From Myxococcales bacterium (GTDB taxonomy: Bacteria; Myxococcota; Myxococcia; Myxococcales; Myxococcaceae): 64,000 nt of DNA. Positions 7,649 through 16,013 of this stretch are shown piece by piece. The stretch covers positions 47,946-111,945 of the forward strand of contig JADLDB010000060.1 in the NCBI GenBank assembly GCA_020846875.1. The letters run 5' to 3'. The first letter of the stretch is position 1. Every line of letters begins with the position of its first letter. A model generated the notes under the pieces. That model had not been told where the DNA came from. It did not search any database and saw only the letters and a program-made list of their open reading frames with translations. The position numbers and the translations under genes were made by a program.

Positions 7649-9223
7649 GTGAAGAACACAGGGGCCCTTCCGGGCGAGAAGGTGGAGGTCGTCGAGCTCG
7701 GACTGCCGGGGTTTTCGGTCTTCTCCTTCCGAGCCGCCGCCGGGGTTCGGGTCAAGCTGATCGCCGAGGACGAACACGCTGTGCTCTGGGTCCGAGTGCG
7801 GAGCCCCTGCTGGGCATCGTTCACCTCGACGACGGTAGTTGATGACGACGACTACGACCGAGCGTTCTGGAACCTCCGAGCACCACCGGCTGCCCAGTGG
7901 CTCTCAGAGGGCCGGCTGGAGCGGAAGCGTGACCGACGCCTTCCTCGTGGCGGCTCATTCTGGACGCCGGGATTCGACGAGAACGGCGTGTTCACTCTTG
8001 CTTGGCGCTGGCTCAGGGGGCGGCTGGACCTCTGCTGCGACTTCCCGTTTGACGGTCGGCGTCTCACGGCCGAGCGCCTCGCCGCCCATGCTCTCCGACG
8101 TGCCGGAAAGTTCGCCGTGCAGGCGTGCCCGCTACCCGAGCGTCAGCTCGCACTGCGGTTTGCCTCCGATCTGCGAACCGACGTGCTCCACCACGTGCTC
8201 GGGGACCGAACAGGTCGAATCGGCCAGCTCGTCGACGTGGAGCCCGGTGTCTTCCTGTTCGCCCACGGCTTGCTGTCGATGCCGCCTCATGAACTCAACG
8301 CCGAACACGGCAGCCGGCTGCTTGCCGCCGTGGTCAACGGAGTGCGGCTCAATCGAGCGCTCGACGATGCCATCGACGGATGGGCCAGCGGCGCAGGGCG
8401 TCGGGCAGTGTCTCTCCCCGTCGACCACCCGTGCCGTCCTGCGTGGGCGAGACTCGCACGTGCATCGAGCCGTGAACGGGCCCGCCTATTTCAAGAGCAG
8501 CGCTTGCTGATTCGGAGGGCTCGTTGGGGCGTCCACCCGATGTTCGTGTGGTTCCCTGCGCCGCTTGCCTTCGCTCCCGAGGACATTCCCAGCAGGCTCA
8601 CGAAGAACGCCCTGTGGTTCGAGAACATGATCGGCGGTGGACCGGTCTTCGAGGAGACCGAGTACGACCTGCCGGAGGCCTGCTCCTTCTCGGCGTTCCT
8701 CTCGAAGAACGCCCTGCAGCTTGAGTCGGTAGGCGTCGGCAAGCGCCAGATGTGGAGCTACGCCAAGAACGCCCGATGGTACCCGTCCAGGTCGACCTCG
8801 CTTCGTCGGTTCGCCCGAGAAGTCGCAGAATGGTGGAACACCGAGGTCGAACCACTCGGAGGCGATGTTCTTGAAGAGCCCGAACTCCAGCCTGACACGC
8901 CGCTTCCGCAGATTGCCGGCGCCTGGGTGCGACCAGACTGCTCCGTCCTTCCTCTCAAAACCGTCGCTGACATCGTGAAGGAGGGACACCAAATGCGGCA
9001 CTGCCTCGCCACCAGGGTCTGGGATGCGCACCGAGGGGACGCCTTCTTCTTCTCGGCAGTCGTCGGTGGTGAACGCCTCACAGTGGAGGTCGGGCCAGGA
9101 GGCAACTTTCAGCTGGCGGGAATAGCTGGTGTCCGGAATCGCCCACCGACCGAACGAGCTCGTGCAGCTATCGCCGACTGGGTTGGCGAGTTGAGCACCG
9201 GATCAGCGGCAAGGCTTCGGTGA
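7649..9223 (+). CDS. PcfJ-family protein
   Basis: The 524-residue protein has a C-terminal part (about residues 430-515) that matches the PcfJ-like family known from conjugative plasmids and many accessory islands: LKTVADIVKEGHQMRHCLATR, then a G-DAFFFSAVVGGERLTVEV segment and the closing AGVRNRPPTERARAAIADW. The first 400 residues are unlike anything I recognise; they are Arg- and Trp-rich and strand-poor. The molecular role of PcfJ proteins is not established. The start is uncertain: GTG 7649 has no good ribosome binding site, and a GTG at 7682 is another option. It is divergent from the MCM-like gene across the repeat-bearing intergenic region. Confidence 0.65.
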   Translation: MKNTGALPGEKVEVVELGLPGFSVFSFRAAAGVRVKLIAEDEHAVLWVRVRSPCWASFTSTTVVDDDDYDRAFWNLRAPPAAQWLSEGRLERKRDRRLPRGGSFWTPGFDENGVFTLAWRWLRGRLDLCCDFPFDGRRLTAERLAAHALRRAGKFAVQACPLPERQLALRFASDLRTDVLHHVLGDRTGRIGQLVDVEPGVFLFAHGLLSMPPHELNAEHGSRLLAAVVNGVRLNRALDDAIDGWASGAGRRAVSLPVDHPCRPAWARLARASSRERARLFQEQRLLIRRARWGVHPMFVWFPAPLAFAPEDIPSRLTKNALWFENMIGGGPVFEETEYDLPEACSFSAFLSKNALQLESVGVGKRQMWSYAKNARWYPSRSTSLRRFAREVAEWWNTEVEPLGGDVLEEPELQPDTPLPQIAGAWVRPDCSVLPLKTVADIVKEGHQMRHCLATRVWDAHRGDAFFFSAVVGGERLTVEVGPGGNFQLAGIAGVRNRPPTERARAAIADWVGELSTGSAARLR

Positions 9224-9256
9224 GTCGGTGACGCCCCTTGCAGCAGGCTACATCGC

Positions 9257-9448
9257 CTACTTCGGAACGTTGACGGTGACCTTCTTCTTGCAGCGTGTGC
9301 AGGTCAGCGTTCGAGTGCTTCCTCTCTGAAGGCTGAGGACACCGCCACCACCCAGGGAGCCACCGCAACTGCACTGCATCGTTCCCTGCACAAGCTGCTT
9401 ACTCAGTTCCTTGAGAAGCTTGAAAACGCCGAACGTTGATTCTCCCAT
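9257..9448 (-). CDS. Small zinc-ribbon protein, 63 aa
   Basis: ATG 9448 follows GAGGAGGAACA, a near-ideal ribosome binding site; an in-frame start at 9481 would add 11 residues. The protein has an N-terminal helix (FGVFKLLKELSKQLVQG), then two Cys pairs, CSCGG and CTRCKK, about 20 residues apart, with a Gly-rich linker between them: a minimal zinc ribbon. Possible roles are nucleic-acid binding or partner docking. It is the last gene on this strand after the 9505-11063 pair. Confidence 0.6.
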   Translation of the reverse strand: MGESTFGVFKLLKELSKQLVQGTMQCSCGGSLGGGGVLSLQRGSTRTLTCTRCKKKVTVNVPK

Positions 9449-9504
9449 TGTTCCTCCTCGTTGGATGACCGGTCTGCTCAAGATCCTGGATTGGTCTATC
9501 GACC

Positions 9505-10125
9505 TCAGCGTCGACGACCGTGTCGCTGAACCGAATCGGCCCAGTGAGCATCAAAGAAGAGTGCTGTCCATGTTCCGTACCTCACGGGGCGGCGAGCACG
9601 GGGCACAAGTCGGCCGCATACCTCGTCGATCCTGCGGACCACCAAATCGGCCGTCGTCTTCGACTGGACGAAGGCGAGCACACCAATCTCATCAGGTCTC
9701 ACGCCTTCTGCGAGTGTCGACAGGTACCAGAAGTCGTTCGCTGCAGAACTTGCCTGTTTCATGGCGTTGCCGTTCGCAAAGACCACCTTGAGCTCCACCA
9801 GGTGATACCGGTCCACCGACTTCGTTGCCGGTGCCTCCTTGAGCGCCGACATCCAGAAGTCGACCAGCTTGGACTTCTTGTCTTGCCCGACCACCTTTGA
9901 GAGCGCCTCACGGCTCTCCAAGCCGATTCGGTCTCCAGCGAAGCCATCGGGGAAGAACCGGCGCACGCATGCAGCGGCCAACTCCCACTTCAGCCATCCC
10001 TCGAAGCTGTTTCTCCCGGTCTCGATCGTTCCGAACTGCTCGGAGTCCTCCAGATCGCCAAGGAATGGCTTGATGACGTCGGCCCACAGCCGCCAGCGCT
10101 CCGGTTGAATCGCTCGGGTTCTCAT
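9505..10125 (-). CDS. Hypothetical protein with a possible PD-(D/E)XK nuclease core
   Basis: The 206-residue protein starts at ATG 10125 behind GAGGAGGAAG. The start overlaps the stop of the WYL regulator (ATGA), so the two are co-translated. The core has SKLVDFWMSAL followed about 25 residues later by YHLVELKVVFANGN, which fits the D...ExK pattern of PD-(D/E)XK enzymes with the ELK on a hydrophobic strand. Further along, LVVRRIDEVCGRLVPRARRPVRYG is basic. No close family is recognised. A WYL regulator driving a nuclease-like protein is a common arrangement in anti-phage loci, so a defence effector is one reading. A structural restriction-like protein without activity is another. Confidence 0.55.
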   Translation of the reverse strand: MRTRAIQPERWRLWADVIKPFLGDLEDSEQFGTIETGRNSFEGWLKWELAAACVRRFFPDGFAGDRIGLESREALSKVVGQDKKSKLVDFWMSALKEAPATKSVDRYHLVELKVVFANGNAMKQASSAANDFWYLSTLAEGVRPDEIGVLAFVQSKTTADLVVRRIDEVCGRLVPRARRPVRYGTWTALFFDAHWADSVQRHGRRR

Positions 10126-11063
10126 CTCGATCTTCCTCCTCGTACTGGGCTCGCTTGGAGAATCCCCCTTGCCCGCCGGACAACCTCGGTTGCCCAACTC
10201 TCGGGCCGGAGGATTTGGCCACGGTCACCCCAGGACATCACCCAGCCGACGAACTCGTGCATCCCGCTGAGGCGAGCTCGAAACACGAGCCAGCCGTCGG
10301 TGTCGACCGAGAGCTTCTGCGTGGTGTGCCAGGTCTTTTCGACGATGAATGGGGCGATGTCCGGGTGAAACCGAACCTCGACCTTCTCGGGCTTGCCGTC
10401 GAACACGCCGAACCCCGTGCGGGTCATCTTCCGCCGGGAGAATCTCTCGTCGAGCAGCCTCGCACTCGAAATCAGGTGGGCAGCGAAGGTGAGGGGCTGC
10501 CCTTCGGGTGCCGACCTCCCCCGGAGATACGTGAGCCCGTCGACGAGCATGAAGGTGTACGGCTCGACGACGTGTCGCTTGGCCGCCTTGGCGCCCCGAC
10601 GCCTGTAGACGATTTCGCAGCGTCGGTTCGAGAGAATCCCTTCGAGAAGGACGTCATAGACCGAGTCCGCCGGTGCGGGTCGGCCGCTGGTGGCCCTGGT
10701 CTCGAACACGGGGCGGTTCGACGGTCCCAGTTGCGATTCGAGCTTGGCGAGCGCCGCCTCGAAGTTCCGGAACATCGGCGAGCGCCGGTATGGCCGGAGG
10801 GCCTGACTAGCTGCGCCAAGGGCGTCGACATCTCGGCGTGTCAGGTTCACCGGAACTGGCACCCCATCCCGAATGGCGAAAGCGAATACTTGGCCGTGCT
10901 GCTCCTCAACGATGGGCACACCGGCCAAAGAGAGCTGGTCGATGTCTCGCTGCACTGTGTTCTTCGAGACGCCAAGCTGGTCGGCAAGGACCCTGAGTCC
11001 GATGCCGTCTCGGTGGCTGCGAAGCACCTGCCACAGAGCGAGCTGCCGCTTCGTCTTGAGCAC
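10122..11063 (-). CDS. WYL-domain transcriptional regulator
   Basis: The 313-residue protein has an N-terminal winged HTH of the DeoR/HTH_11 type (RQLALWQVLRSHRDGIGLRVLADQLG, then VSKNTVQRDIDQLSLAGVPI). A WYL-type sensor domain follows at about residues 130-225 (VYRRRGAKAAKRHVVEPYTF, GLTYLRG, then AAHLISSARLL). The usual W of WYL is replaced (L-T-Y). A C-terminal WCX-like region covers about 225-300. WYL domains bind nucleic acids or nucleotide ligands and often control DNA-damage or defence genes. The start is GTG 11063 with only a weak AGGA upstream. It overlaps the downstream nuclease-like gene by four bases and is divergent from 11156-11809. Confidence 0.85.
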   Translation of the reverse strand: MLKTKRQLALWQVLRSHRDGIGLRVLADQLGVSKNTVQRDIDQLSLAGVPIVEEQHGQVFAFAIRDGVPVPVNLTRRDVDALGAASQALRPYRRSPMFRNFEAALAKLESQLGPSNRPVFETRATSGRPAPADSVYDVLLEGILSNRRCEIVYRRRGAKAAKRHVVEPYTFMLVDGLTYLRGRSAPEGQPLTFAAHLISSARLLDERFSRRKMTRTGFGVFDGKPEKVEVRFHPDIAPFIVEKTWHTTQKLSVDTDGWLVFRARLSGMHEFVGWVMSWGDRGQILRPESWATEVVRRARGILQASPVRGGRSR

Positions 11064-11155
11064 CTGGTCATCCTATTCCTCGGAGGCGAGCCTGGCGCTG
11101 ACGTTCTCCGAAGACCGCTCCAGAACCTGAAGTGGTGCCGGCGCAGTCTGTCGGG

Positions 11156-11809
11156 ATGCAACTGACTCGGCGAGAAACCCTGTTGGGGTCGTTGGCGTTG
11201 CTGCCGCAAGAGACACTGACGAGCACGCCGCACGATGAGTGGTACCTCGATGTCGTCTCTGGCCGTCGCCGCATCGCCTGCCATCTTCGGGGCCGGGGCC
11301 GAGCAACGCTGCGCCTCATCACCGGAATCGGCGCCCGCCACCTGGGGCCGCTGGACCACACCAGCGACGACCACCTCCTGATTCTCGACGCCTCAGAGCA
11401 CCAAATGGAGGTCGCTATGCCGGAGCGAACCTTCTTCGTCTGGCCGGACGACGACTGCAGGCACCTCGTGACGGCCTGGACCCTTCCGTTTCTCGGCATT
11501 GGGGGATTCCTCGGTTTCTATGGTGCCGACATCGAGGAGGCCTGCCGAAGCAACGCCTACTTCTTCGACCTTCCCCTGGGCGCTACACGTCTCCCCTCAG
11601 CCGTCGCTCGGTCTCGCACCACCGCCGTCTACGCCGTCTTCTTCGGGGAAGTCCCGTCGCTGCAGTCGATGAACGACGCCCTCTCTCGACTCACAGGGGC
11701 CGTTCGTCCTCATGCCGACGTTGTGGCTGCCTCAGCCATCGTCGAGCACCACAGCCCACGTCTGCTTCTCACGGTCTTCAACGACGACTTCGGCCCCGCT
11801 CGTTCGTAG
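11156..11809 (+). CDS. Hypothetical protein, 217 aa
   Basis: I do not recognise it. The N-terminus (QLTRRETLLGSLALLP) has a short basic then hydrophobic stretch but no clear signal cleavage site. The body looks alpha/beta with strands such as HLLILDASE and TFFVWPDDD. Two starts are possible: ATG 11156, or GTG 11132 eight codons upstream; neither has a clear ribosome binding site. It is divergent from the WYL regulator (gap 11064-11155), so that regulator could control it as well. Confidence 0.5.
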   Translation: MQLTRRETLLGSLALLPQETLTSTPHDEWYLDVVSGRRRIACHLRGRGRATLRLITGIGARHLGPLDHTSDDHLLILDASEHQMEVAMPERTFFVWPDDDCRHLVTAWTLPFLGIGGFLGFYGADIEEACRSNAYFFDLPLGATRLPSAVARSRTTAVYAVFFGEVPSLQSMNDALSRLTGAVRPHADVVAASAIVEHHSPRLLLTVFNDDFGPARS

Positions 11810-11896
11810 TGGCCGCACCCTCCGTTCGAACGATTCGGCTTCACCGCTCGGCATAAGCCTTCGTGAGGCACTTCCGTCTCACGTCACGGAGGCACC

Positions 11897-12346
11897 ATGG
11901 CCGACTACTACACGCAGTTCAGCGAGGCGCTGTACCTGGAGTCCGCCGAGCAGCGGCAGTGGGTCGAGAAGAAGCTGACCGAGCTCCGGAACGGCTACGT
12001 TGAGACCGGCGACGAGGAGCAGTTCCCCGGCAACTTCGAGTGGGCGCTGCACCAAGAACACGACTCGGGGCGCTGGTACGTCTGGTTCCACGAGGAAGAG
12101 TCCGGCACGCCCGAGCACGTCGCCGACTTCGTGCAGGCGTTCTTGAAGCGCTGGCGGCCGAAGGGGACGTTCTCGCTCACGTGGGCGTCCATCTGCTCGA
12201 AGCCCAGGCTGAGCTCGTTCTCCGGCGGCGGTGTCTTCGTCACGGCGACCAAGCAGACGTGGGTGGTGCCCGAGGACGTCATCAGCGAACTGACCCAGAA
12301 ACACGAGGTTGATTCGAGCCAGGACCGGAAATCGAAGGGGCTGTAG
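11897..12346 (+). CDS. Hypothetical protein, 149 aa, MADYYTQFS type
   Basis: ATG 11897 follows GGAGGCACC. The protein begins MADYYTQFSEAL, a start I associate with small uncharacterised proteins scattered over plasmids and bacterial chromosomes. It is acidic and aromatic: a WALHQEHDSGRWYVWFHEEES segment of two strands, a helix HVADFVQAFLKRWRP, then strands FSLTWASIC and GGGVFVTATKQTW. The shape suggests a small alpha/beta domain with no metal or catalytic motif. It lies 12 bases ahead of the next gene and is probably co-transcribed with it. Confidence 0.6.
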   Translation: MADYYTQFSEALYLESAEQRQWVEKKLTELRNGYVETGDEEQFPGNFEWALHQEHDSGRWYVWFHEEESGTPEHVADFVQAFLKRWRPKGTFSLTWASICSKPRLSSFSGGGVFVTATKQTWVVPEDVISELTQKHEVDSSQDRKSKGL

Positions 12347-12358
12347 TCTGCACTCACC

Positions 12359-13135
12359 ATGATGAAGCACCGCTACGGCAGCCCTTCGGAGACGGAGGAC
12401 TTCGGTCGCATGGTCTCCTCAATGCCCGATTCAGAGTTCCAGAAGCACGATCGGTCGACGATTCCGCTCCTGTGCTTCTGGAAGGATGAGGCCAACCGCA
12501 AGTGGCTCTTGAGCGGCATGGGTCTGGGCAAGCCCAACGATTCGACTGCAACGTTCGAGTACGCCGTCGAGTCGGGTTGCTCCGAATGCGGCGGCAAGGG
12601 GAAGTCGTCCTTCACCGACTTGATGCTGGTCTCCAATCGATTCGCAGTGGCCATCGAGGCCAAGTACCTGGAGCGCCCCTATCAGCGGGCGGGGGAGTGG
12701 CTGGCGGGCGGGAAGAACGCTGAGAATCGAAAACGAGTTCTCCGCCACTGGCTGCACGTGATTCGCAACCGAACCGAGCATGCGGTCCAACTTGAAGCGG
12801 TCGACGCCCTCGTCTACCAGATGGTTCATCGAACGGCGTCCGCCTGCTCCGTGGCTGCGCCTCGACATGATGTCGTTCACCTGGTGCTCGGCGAGGTTCA
12901 CAACTACCGGGACCTGATCACCAACCTCGCCAGCGTCCTCGACCCCAACAGCCGGATTCGATTCTGGCTCGCCTCAGCGGGAGCCTCGCCCGGACCAGCC
13001 ATGCGTCCCGTGGAGGAAGCGCTCGTCGATGAGCAGGACCCCTGCGAAAGAGCGGCCACTCTTCGGGAGGCCGTCGTGGCGGCCCCTCCGCTCTATTCAT
13101 TCCGCCTCGGCACAGTCGAAGAACTGGGCAGGTAG
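12359..13135 (+). CDS. Possible PD-(D/E)XK-fold protein with a Cys pair, 258 aa
   Basis: The centre reads KSSFTDLMLVSNRFAVAIEA followed by KYLERPY. This is a TD on one strand and an EAK motif on the next, the hallmark of PD-(D/E)XK nuclease-like folds. Just before it is GCSECGGKG, a CxxC that may bind zinc. Later are helices with Tyr/His (DALVYQMVHRTASAC) and a strand VHLVLGEVHNY. This fits an uncharacterised nuclease-like family. There is no ribosome binding site directly upstream of ATG 12359; it may rely on coupling to the gene 12 bases before. It is convergent with 13171-13980. Confidence 0.6.
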   Translation: MMKHRYGSPSETEDFGRMVSSMPDSEFQKHDRSTIPLLCFWKDEANRKWLLSGMGLGKPNDSTATFEYAVESGCSECGGKGKSSFTDLMLVSNRFAVAIEAKYLERPYQRAGEWLAGGKNAENRKRVLRHWLHVIRNRTEHAVQLEAVDALVYQMVHRTASACSVAAPRHDVVHLVLGEVHNYRDLITNLASVLDPNSRIRFWLASAGASPGPAMRPVEEALVDEQDPCERAATLREAVVAAPPLYSFRLGTVEELGR

Positions 13136-13170
13136 CACAGGGCTGGCGCCGGGAGCCTCCCACGGAGACG

Positions 13171-13980
13171 CTACCGGACGACCTTCAACTCGACCTGCGG
13201 AACGGGCTGCAAACCGCTTCCAAACGACTTGGGCGCTTGGCGGCGCATCTGTTCGAACAGGGCAAGCTCCCTTTCGATGGAGCGCTCCAGGCTCACTCGG
13301 TAGCGGTCCAGTGTCCTCGTGGTGGCGATGTTCAACTTCACCGCCGCCGAGAGCTTCGTGGCGAGGAACCGCACCTCCTTCTGGAGAGTTCGCCGCTGGC
13401 TCCTGAGTTCCTGCTGAACCACCCGGCCGGTCACCTCGACCTGTTGCACGGCCCCCGGCAGGTCCTCGTCGACGTCGGTTCCGGGGACGGTGATGAACTC
13501 CATGCGTTCGAGCGCCTGGGCGAAGTCGGTGACGACGCCGAAGGGGAGCGACCTCTTCGAGTCGACCGCCGAGAGCATCTCACCCACCTGCCGCAGGGGC
13601 AGAAAGAGCTGCTGAGCGACAACGACCTGAGTTGTCTTCGCCGCAGGCAGCACCTGCAGCATGGCGTCGATGGCCGTGAGGCAGCGCTCGACGAGTGCGA
13701 GGTGCTTGCTCTCGCTGCTCTCGGCCAGCAGCTTCGCCTGAGCCTCGGCGAGCAGGTGATGCTCATGGCGGTCGGCCCGCTGGAGCTTGAAGCGAAGGTC
13801 GGCCACTCGGTGGACCACGTTGACCTCCGCTTGCGTTCGAGGCTGGAGCTCGTCGAGGAACGCCTGGAGATTCGCCTTGTACGCTGAGAGCGACTCGCCC
13901 TTGAGGAGAGTTGCTCGGCCAGAACGAAGCCCGAGCCCCACTGCGTTCGTGTTGCCGACCTTTCGAGAGGGGTTCTGCAT
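13171..13980 (-). CDS. Hypothetical helical protein, 269 aa, of the NAVxxGL mobile-element family
   Basis: The N-terminus (GNTNAVGLGLRSGRATLLKG) and the following helical stretch, PRTQAEVNVVHRVADLRF then KLQRADRHE, match the pattern of a widespread uncharacterised family in bacterial mobile DNA: an NAxxHGL-like start, then ExxLVxRIAxxxWRLxRAxRxE. The remainder is long helices, with coiled-coil-like regions near residues 75-110 and 195-250. There is no catalytic motif. Start ATG 13980. The gap to the upstream HNH gene is 43 bases on the same strand, so they may be co-transcribed. Confidence 0.55.
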   Translation of the reverse strand: MQNPSRKVGNTNAVGLGLRSGRATLLKGESLSAYKANLQAFLDELQPRTQAEVNVVHRVADLRFKLQRADRHEHHLLAEAQAKLLAESSESKHLALVERCLTAIDAMLQVLPAAKTTQVVVAQQLFLPLRQVGEMLSAVDSKRSLPFGVVTDFAQALERMEFITVPGTDVDEDLPGAVQQVEVTGRVVQQELRSQRRTLQKEVRFLATKLSAAVKLNIATTRTLDRYRVSLERSIERELALFEQMRRQAPKSFGSGLQPVPQVELKVVR

Positions 13981-14023
13981 GTTGGAATTCTCCGTGCGTT
14001 GGTGGGCGAGTGGGAAGCGACGT

Positions 14024-15076
14024 TCAATCCCGGAGCCGTTTTCGGCCGACGACGGGAAGCCGCTGGTGGCGGGCCCAGCGCTCCCGAGCCACCGAGACCG
14101 GGACCCGGCGCCAGAACTCGTTGATGAACTCGACGGGCGTCTGGAGTTCGTGGGCGACCACCTGGACGAGGTTCTCGGCGTGCCAGTGCTTGATGGCGGC
14201 CAGCACGACAGCCCCTTCGCCAGGAGTGCATTGGAGCCGAGGCATTCGAAGCCCCAGCCTTCGGGTGTCCGGGGTCGTCCAGTCGGAGCGAGTGCTGGCC
14301 CTCGGGATGGGAGCGCCGCTGTCGAGGTGCTTGAGCTCCTGGAACAGCCCGTGGAACCGGGCAGCGAGCTGCTTCTCGACGTCGACCAGTCGTTCCTCGA
14401 ACGAGGGCGCCTTCACCGTGGGAGCTGGCGGCGAGTACGCAGCCTTGAGGTCGTCCCTGTTCACCACCTGCGCCGGCTGGTGGGGACGGTAGAGACCGCC
14501 GGACTCGAAGCGCTTCCTGTAGCCGTGCCTCTGCCGCTTCTCGTTGTGGAGCGCCGTGTGATGCGAGCGGGTCAGCTTCGTGAGGTTCTTGATGCGGTTG
14601 TCGAACCGGTGAACCTCGTGGTGAACGACTTCGTCGGCGCCGACTGGACGGTCGGGGTGGAAGAGGTGCCAGGTGAAGTCGTGGACGAAACCCACCTTCG
14701 AGAACGCCCTCGGGCACCCGCACATCGAGCGCAGCACCTGGTGGACGGCGCACTTCAGAAGCTCGTGGCCGAAGGCTGCATACTGGGAGCGCTCGTCGAT
14801 GAAGATGACGAACCCTTTAGCTTCCAGCTCCGCCACCACCTCCTTCATCACCTTCACCTCGGCGCCGCCGAAGAAGAACGACTTGTAGTTCTGCTCGGAC
14901 ATGAACGACCTCATGGGGAACGACAGGTTCCGCTGCACGGGGAACTGGTCGAGGTCGAAACCCGAAGAGACGCAGTCCCTCTCGGATTTCACATAGACGT
15001 CGACCAGTTCCCCGACTTCTTGGGGATGGACTTCCTTCAGGGGCGCCGACACTGCCGAGCTGCTGCAACCGGCCAA
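14024..15076 (-). CDS. HNH endonuclease-like protein, 350 aa
   Basis: Residues about 145-190 carry an HNH-type signature: DEVVHHEVHRFDNRIKNLTK then LTRSHHTALHNEK, with paired His, the Asn of RIKNLTKL and a closing His-His. An upstream Cys/His-bearing segment (MCGCPRAFSKVGF) may help the fold. The C-terminal half (about 200-350) is unassigned; it includes a Trp-rich helix (EFINEFWRRVPVSVARERWARH). Start TTG 15076 is the only start after the in-frame TGA, apart from later GTG codons; none has a good ribosome binding site, so the N-terminus is uncertain. It could be a homing-type, restriction or anti-phage nuclease. The 277 bases upstream (15077-15353) show no supported gene. Confidence 0.65.
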   Translation of the reverse strand: MAGCSSSAVSAPLKEVHPQEVGELVDVYVKSERDCVSSGFDLDQFPVQRNLSFPMRSFMSEQNYKSFFFGGAEVKVMKEVVAELEAKGFVIFIDERSQYAAFGHELLKCAVHQVLRSMCGCPRAFSKVGFVHDFTWHLFHPDRPVGADEVVHHEVHRFDNRIKNLTKLTRSHHTALHNEKRQRHGYRKRFESGGLYRPHQPAQVVNRDDLKAAYSPPAPTVKAPSFEERLVDVEKQLAARFHGLFQELKHLDSGAPIPRASTRSDWTTPDTRRLGLRMPRLQCTPGEGAVVLAAIKHWHAENLVQVVAHELQTPVEFINEFWRRVPVSVARERWARHQRLPVVGRKRLRD

Positions 15077-15353
15077 GGAGTCGAAGCTGCACGCCGACTG
15101 AAGGCTGCTGCTCCTGCCATGCGGTGTGGTTCACCCACTGGGAACGCCCGCAGGAGCCCGCTCAAGCTGAGCGGCTATGACCTGGGTCCCCGAGGGGATG
15201 GCGCCAGCCCCGAGGGGCAAGCTGGTGGGCTCCGAAGAGCTGCTCTTGGTTCTGCCCGACGAGGCCATCCGCCAATGGGAGGCTTCACCGCCTCGTCGGT
15301 CCTGCGTCACGGCTTCCCGGTCATCCGCCAAGGAGAGGCATCACCACCGGGCA

Positions 15354-15995
15354 CTACGGAGTCGGCTTCTTCGACTTCTTCTGGGTGTTCTTCTTCGGCT
15401 GCCTGAGCTTCTCGGGCTTCCAGATGAGAGGAGCGAGCGTCGGACCGTTTCCCTGGTAGCCCCCCTCCCAGATGAAGACGCCGTAGTCGCTGTTGTCGTT
15501 GCTGTTCTTGATGAACGGAGGGCGCTGAGCGAGTGGGAACCACGCCAGCAGGTTCCTTCGTGACCAAAGCCGCTTCGCCCGCTCCAAGCCTGCAAGGATC
15601 CGAATGTTGAGCAGGAACGCCAGATGACTTCCGACCGGGAGGACATCGAGCGTGGACAAGATGAACTCCTTCGCAAGGCTGAAGGGCGGATTGCCGATGA
15701 TGAGCGACTGGTCCATGAAGCCGCCCTCGACTTGGAGGTAGTGGAAGTAGTCCTCGTGAAAGAAGCCGTGGGCGCCGGCCTGCAAGCAGGGCTGCTTCGC
15801 TGCCGCCTGAGTGTCGATTGCCGTGATGATGGCTGTGGGGAAGTACAACCTCGACGACTTCACGAACGGAGCCATCAGACCAGCGCTCGGCTCGTAGACG
15901 AAGCGCTTCGGCGGAATGACCTCGGCCACTCTCTTCGTGATGGCGAGGGCGCAGTCGAGGGGGGTTGGGTAGTAGTCGTGCTCTTGCCTCGCCAC
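15354..15995 (-). CDS. DNA adenine-type methyltransferase (NPPF), 213 aa
   Basis: The protein carries the two core motifs of class I SAM-dependent N6-adenine methyltransferases: motif I YEPSAG (residues 34-39) and motif IV NPPF (102-105) on the strand SLIIGNPPF. The opening DYYPTPLDCALAI is typical of short phage and island methyltransferases that begin with a YPTP motif. The tail is Lys-rich (KKNTQKKSKK). Start GTG 15995 has GGAAGGACC upstream. There is no specificity domain and no partner restriction gene, so it looks like an orphan enzyme, perhaps protecting the element's DNA. It is the last gene of the 16924-15354 unit. Confidence 0.75.
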   Translation of the reverse strand: MARQEHDYYPTPLDCALAITKRVAEVIPPKRFVYEPSAGLMAPFVKSSRLYFPTAIITAIDTQAAAKQPCLQAGAHGFFHEDYFHYLQVEGGFMDQSLIIGNPPFSLAKEFILSTLDVLPVGSHLAFLLNIRILAGLERAKRLWSRRNLLAWFPLAQRPPFIKNSNDNSDYGVFIWEGGYQGNGPTLAPLIWKPEKLRQPKKNTQKKSKKPTP

Positions 15996-16013
15996 GGGGT
16001 TGGTCCTTCCCGA

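Noticed and set aside
15077..15353. Short frames on both strands between the HNH and methyltransferase genes
   Set aside because: None has a good start with ribosome binding site or protein-like composition; the 66-codon minus frame from a TTG is Ser/Gly/Ala filler. No gene is called.
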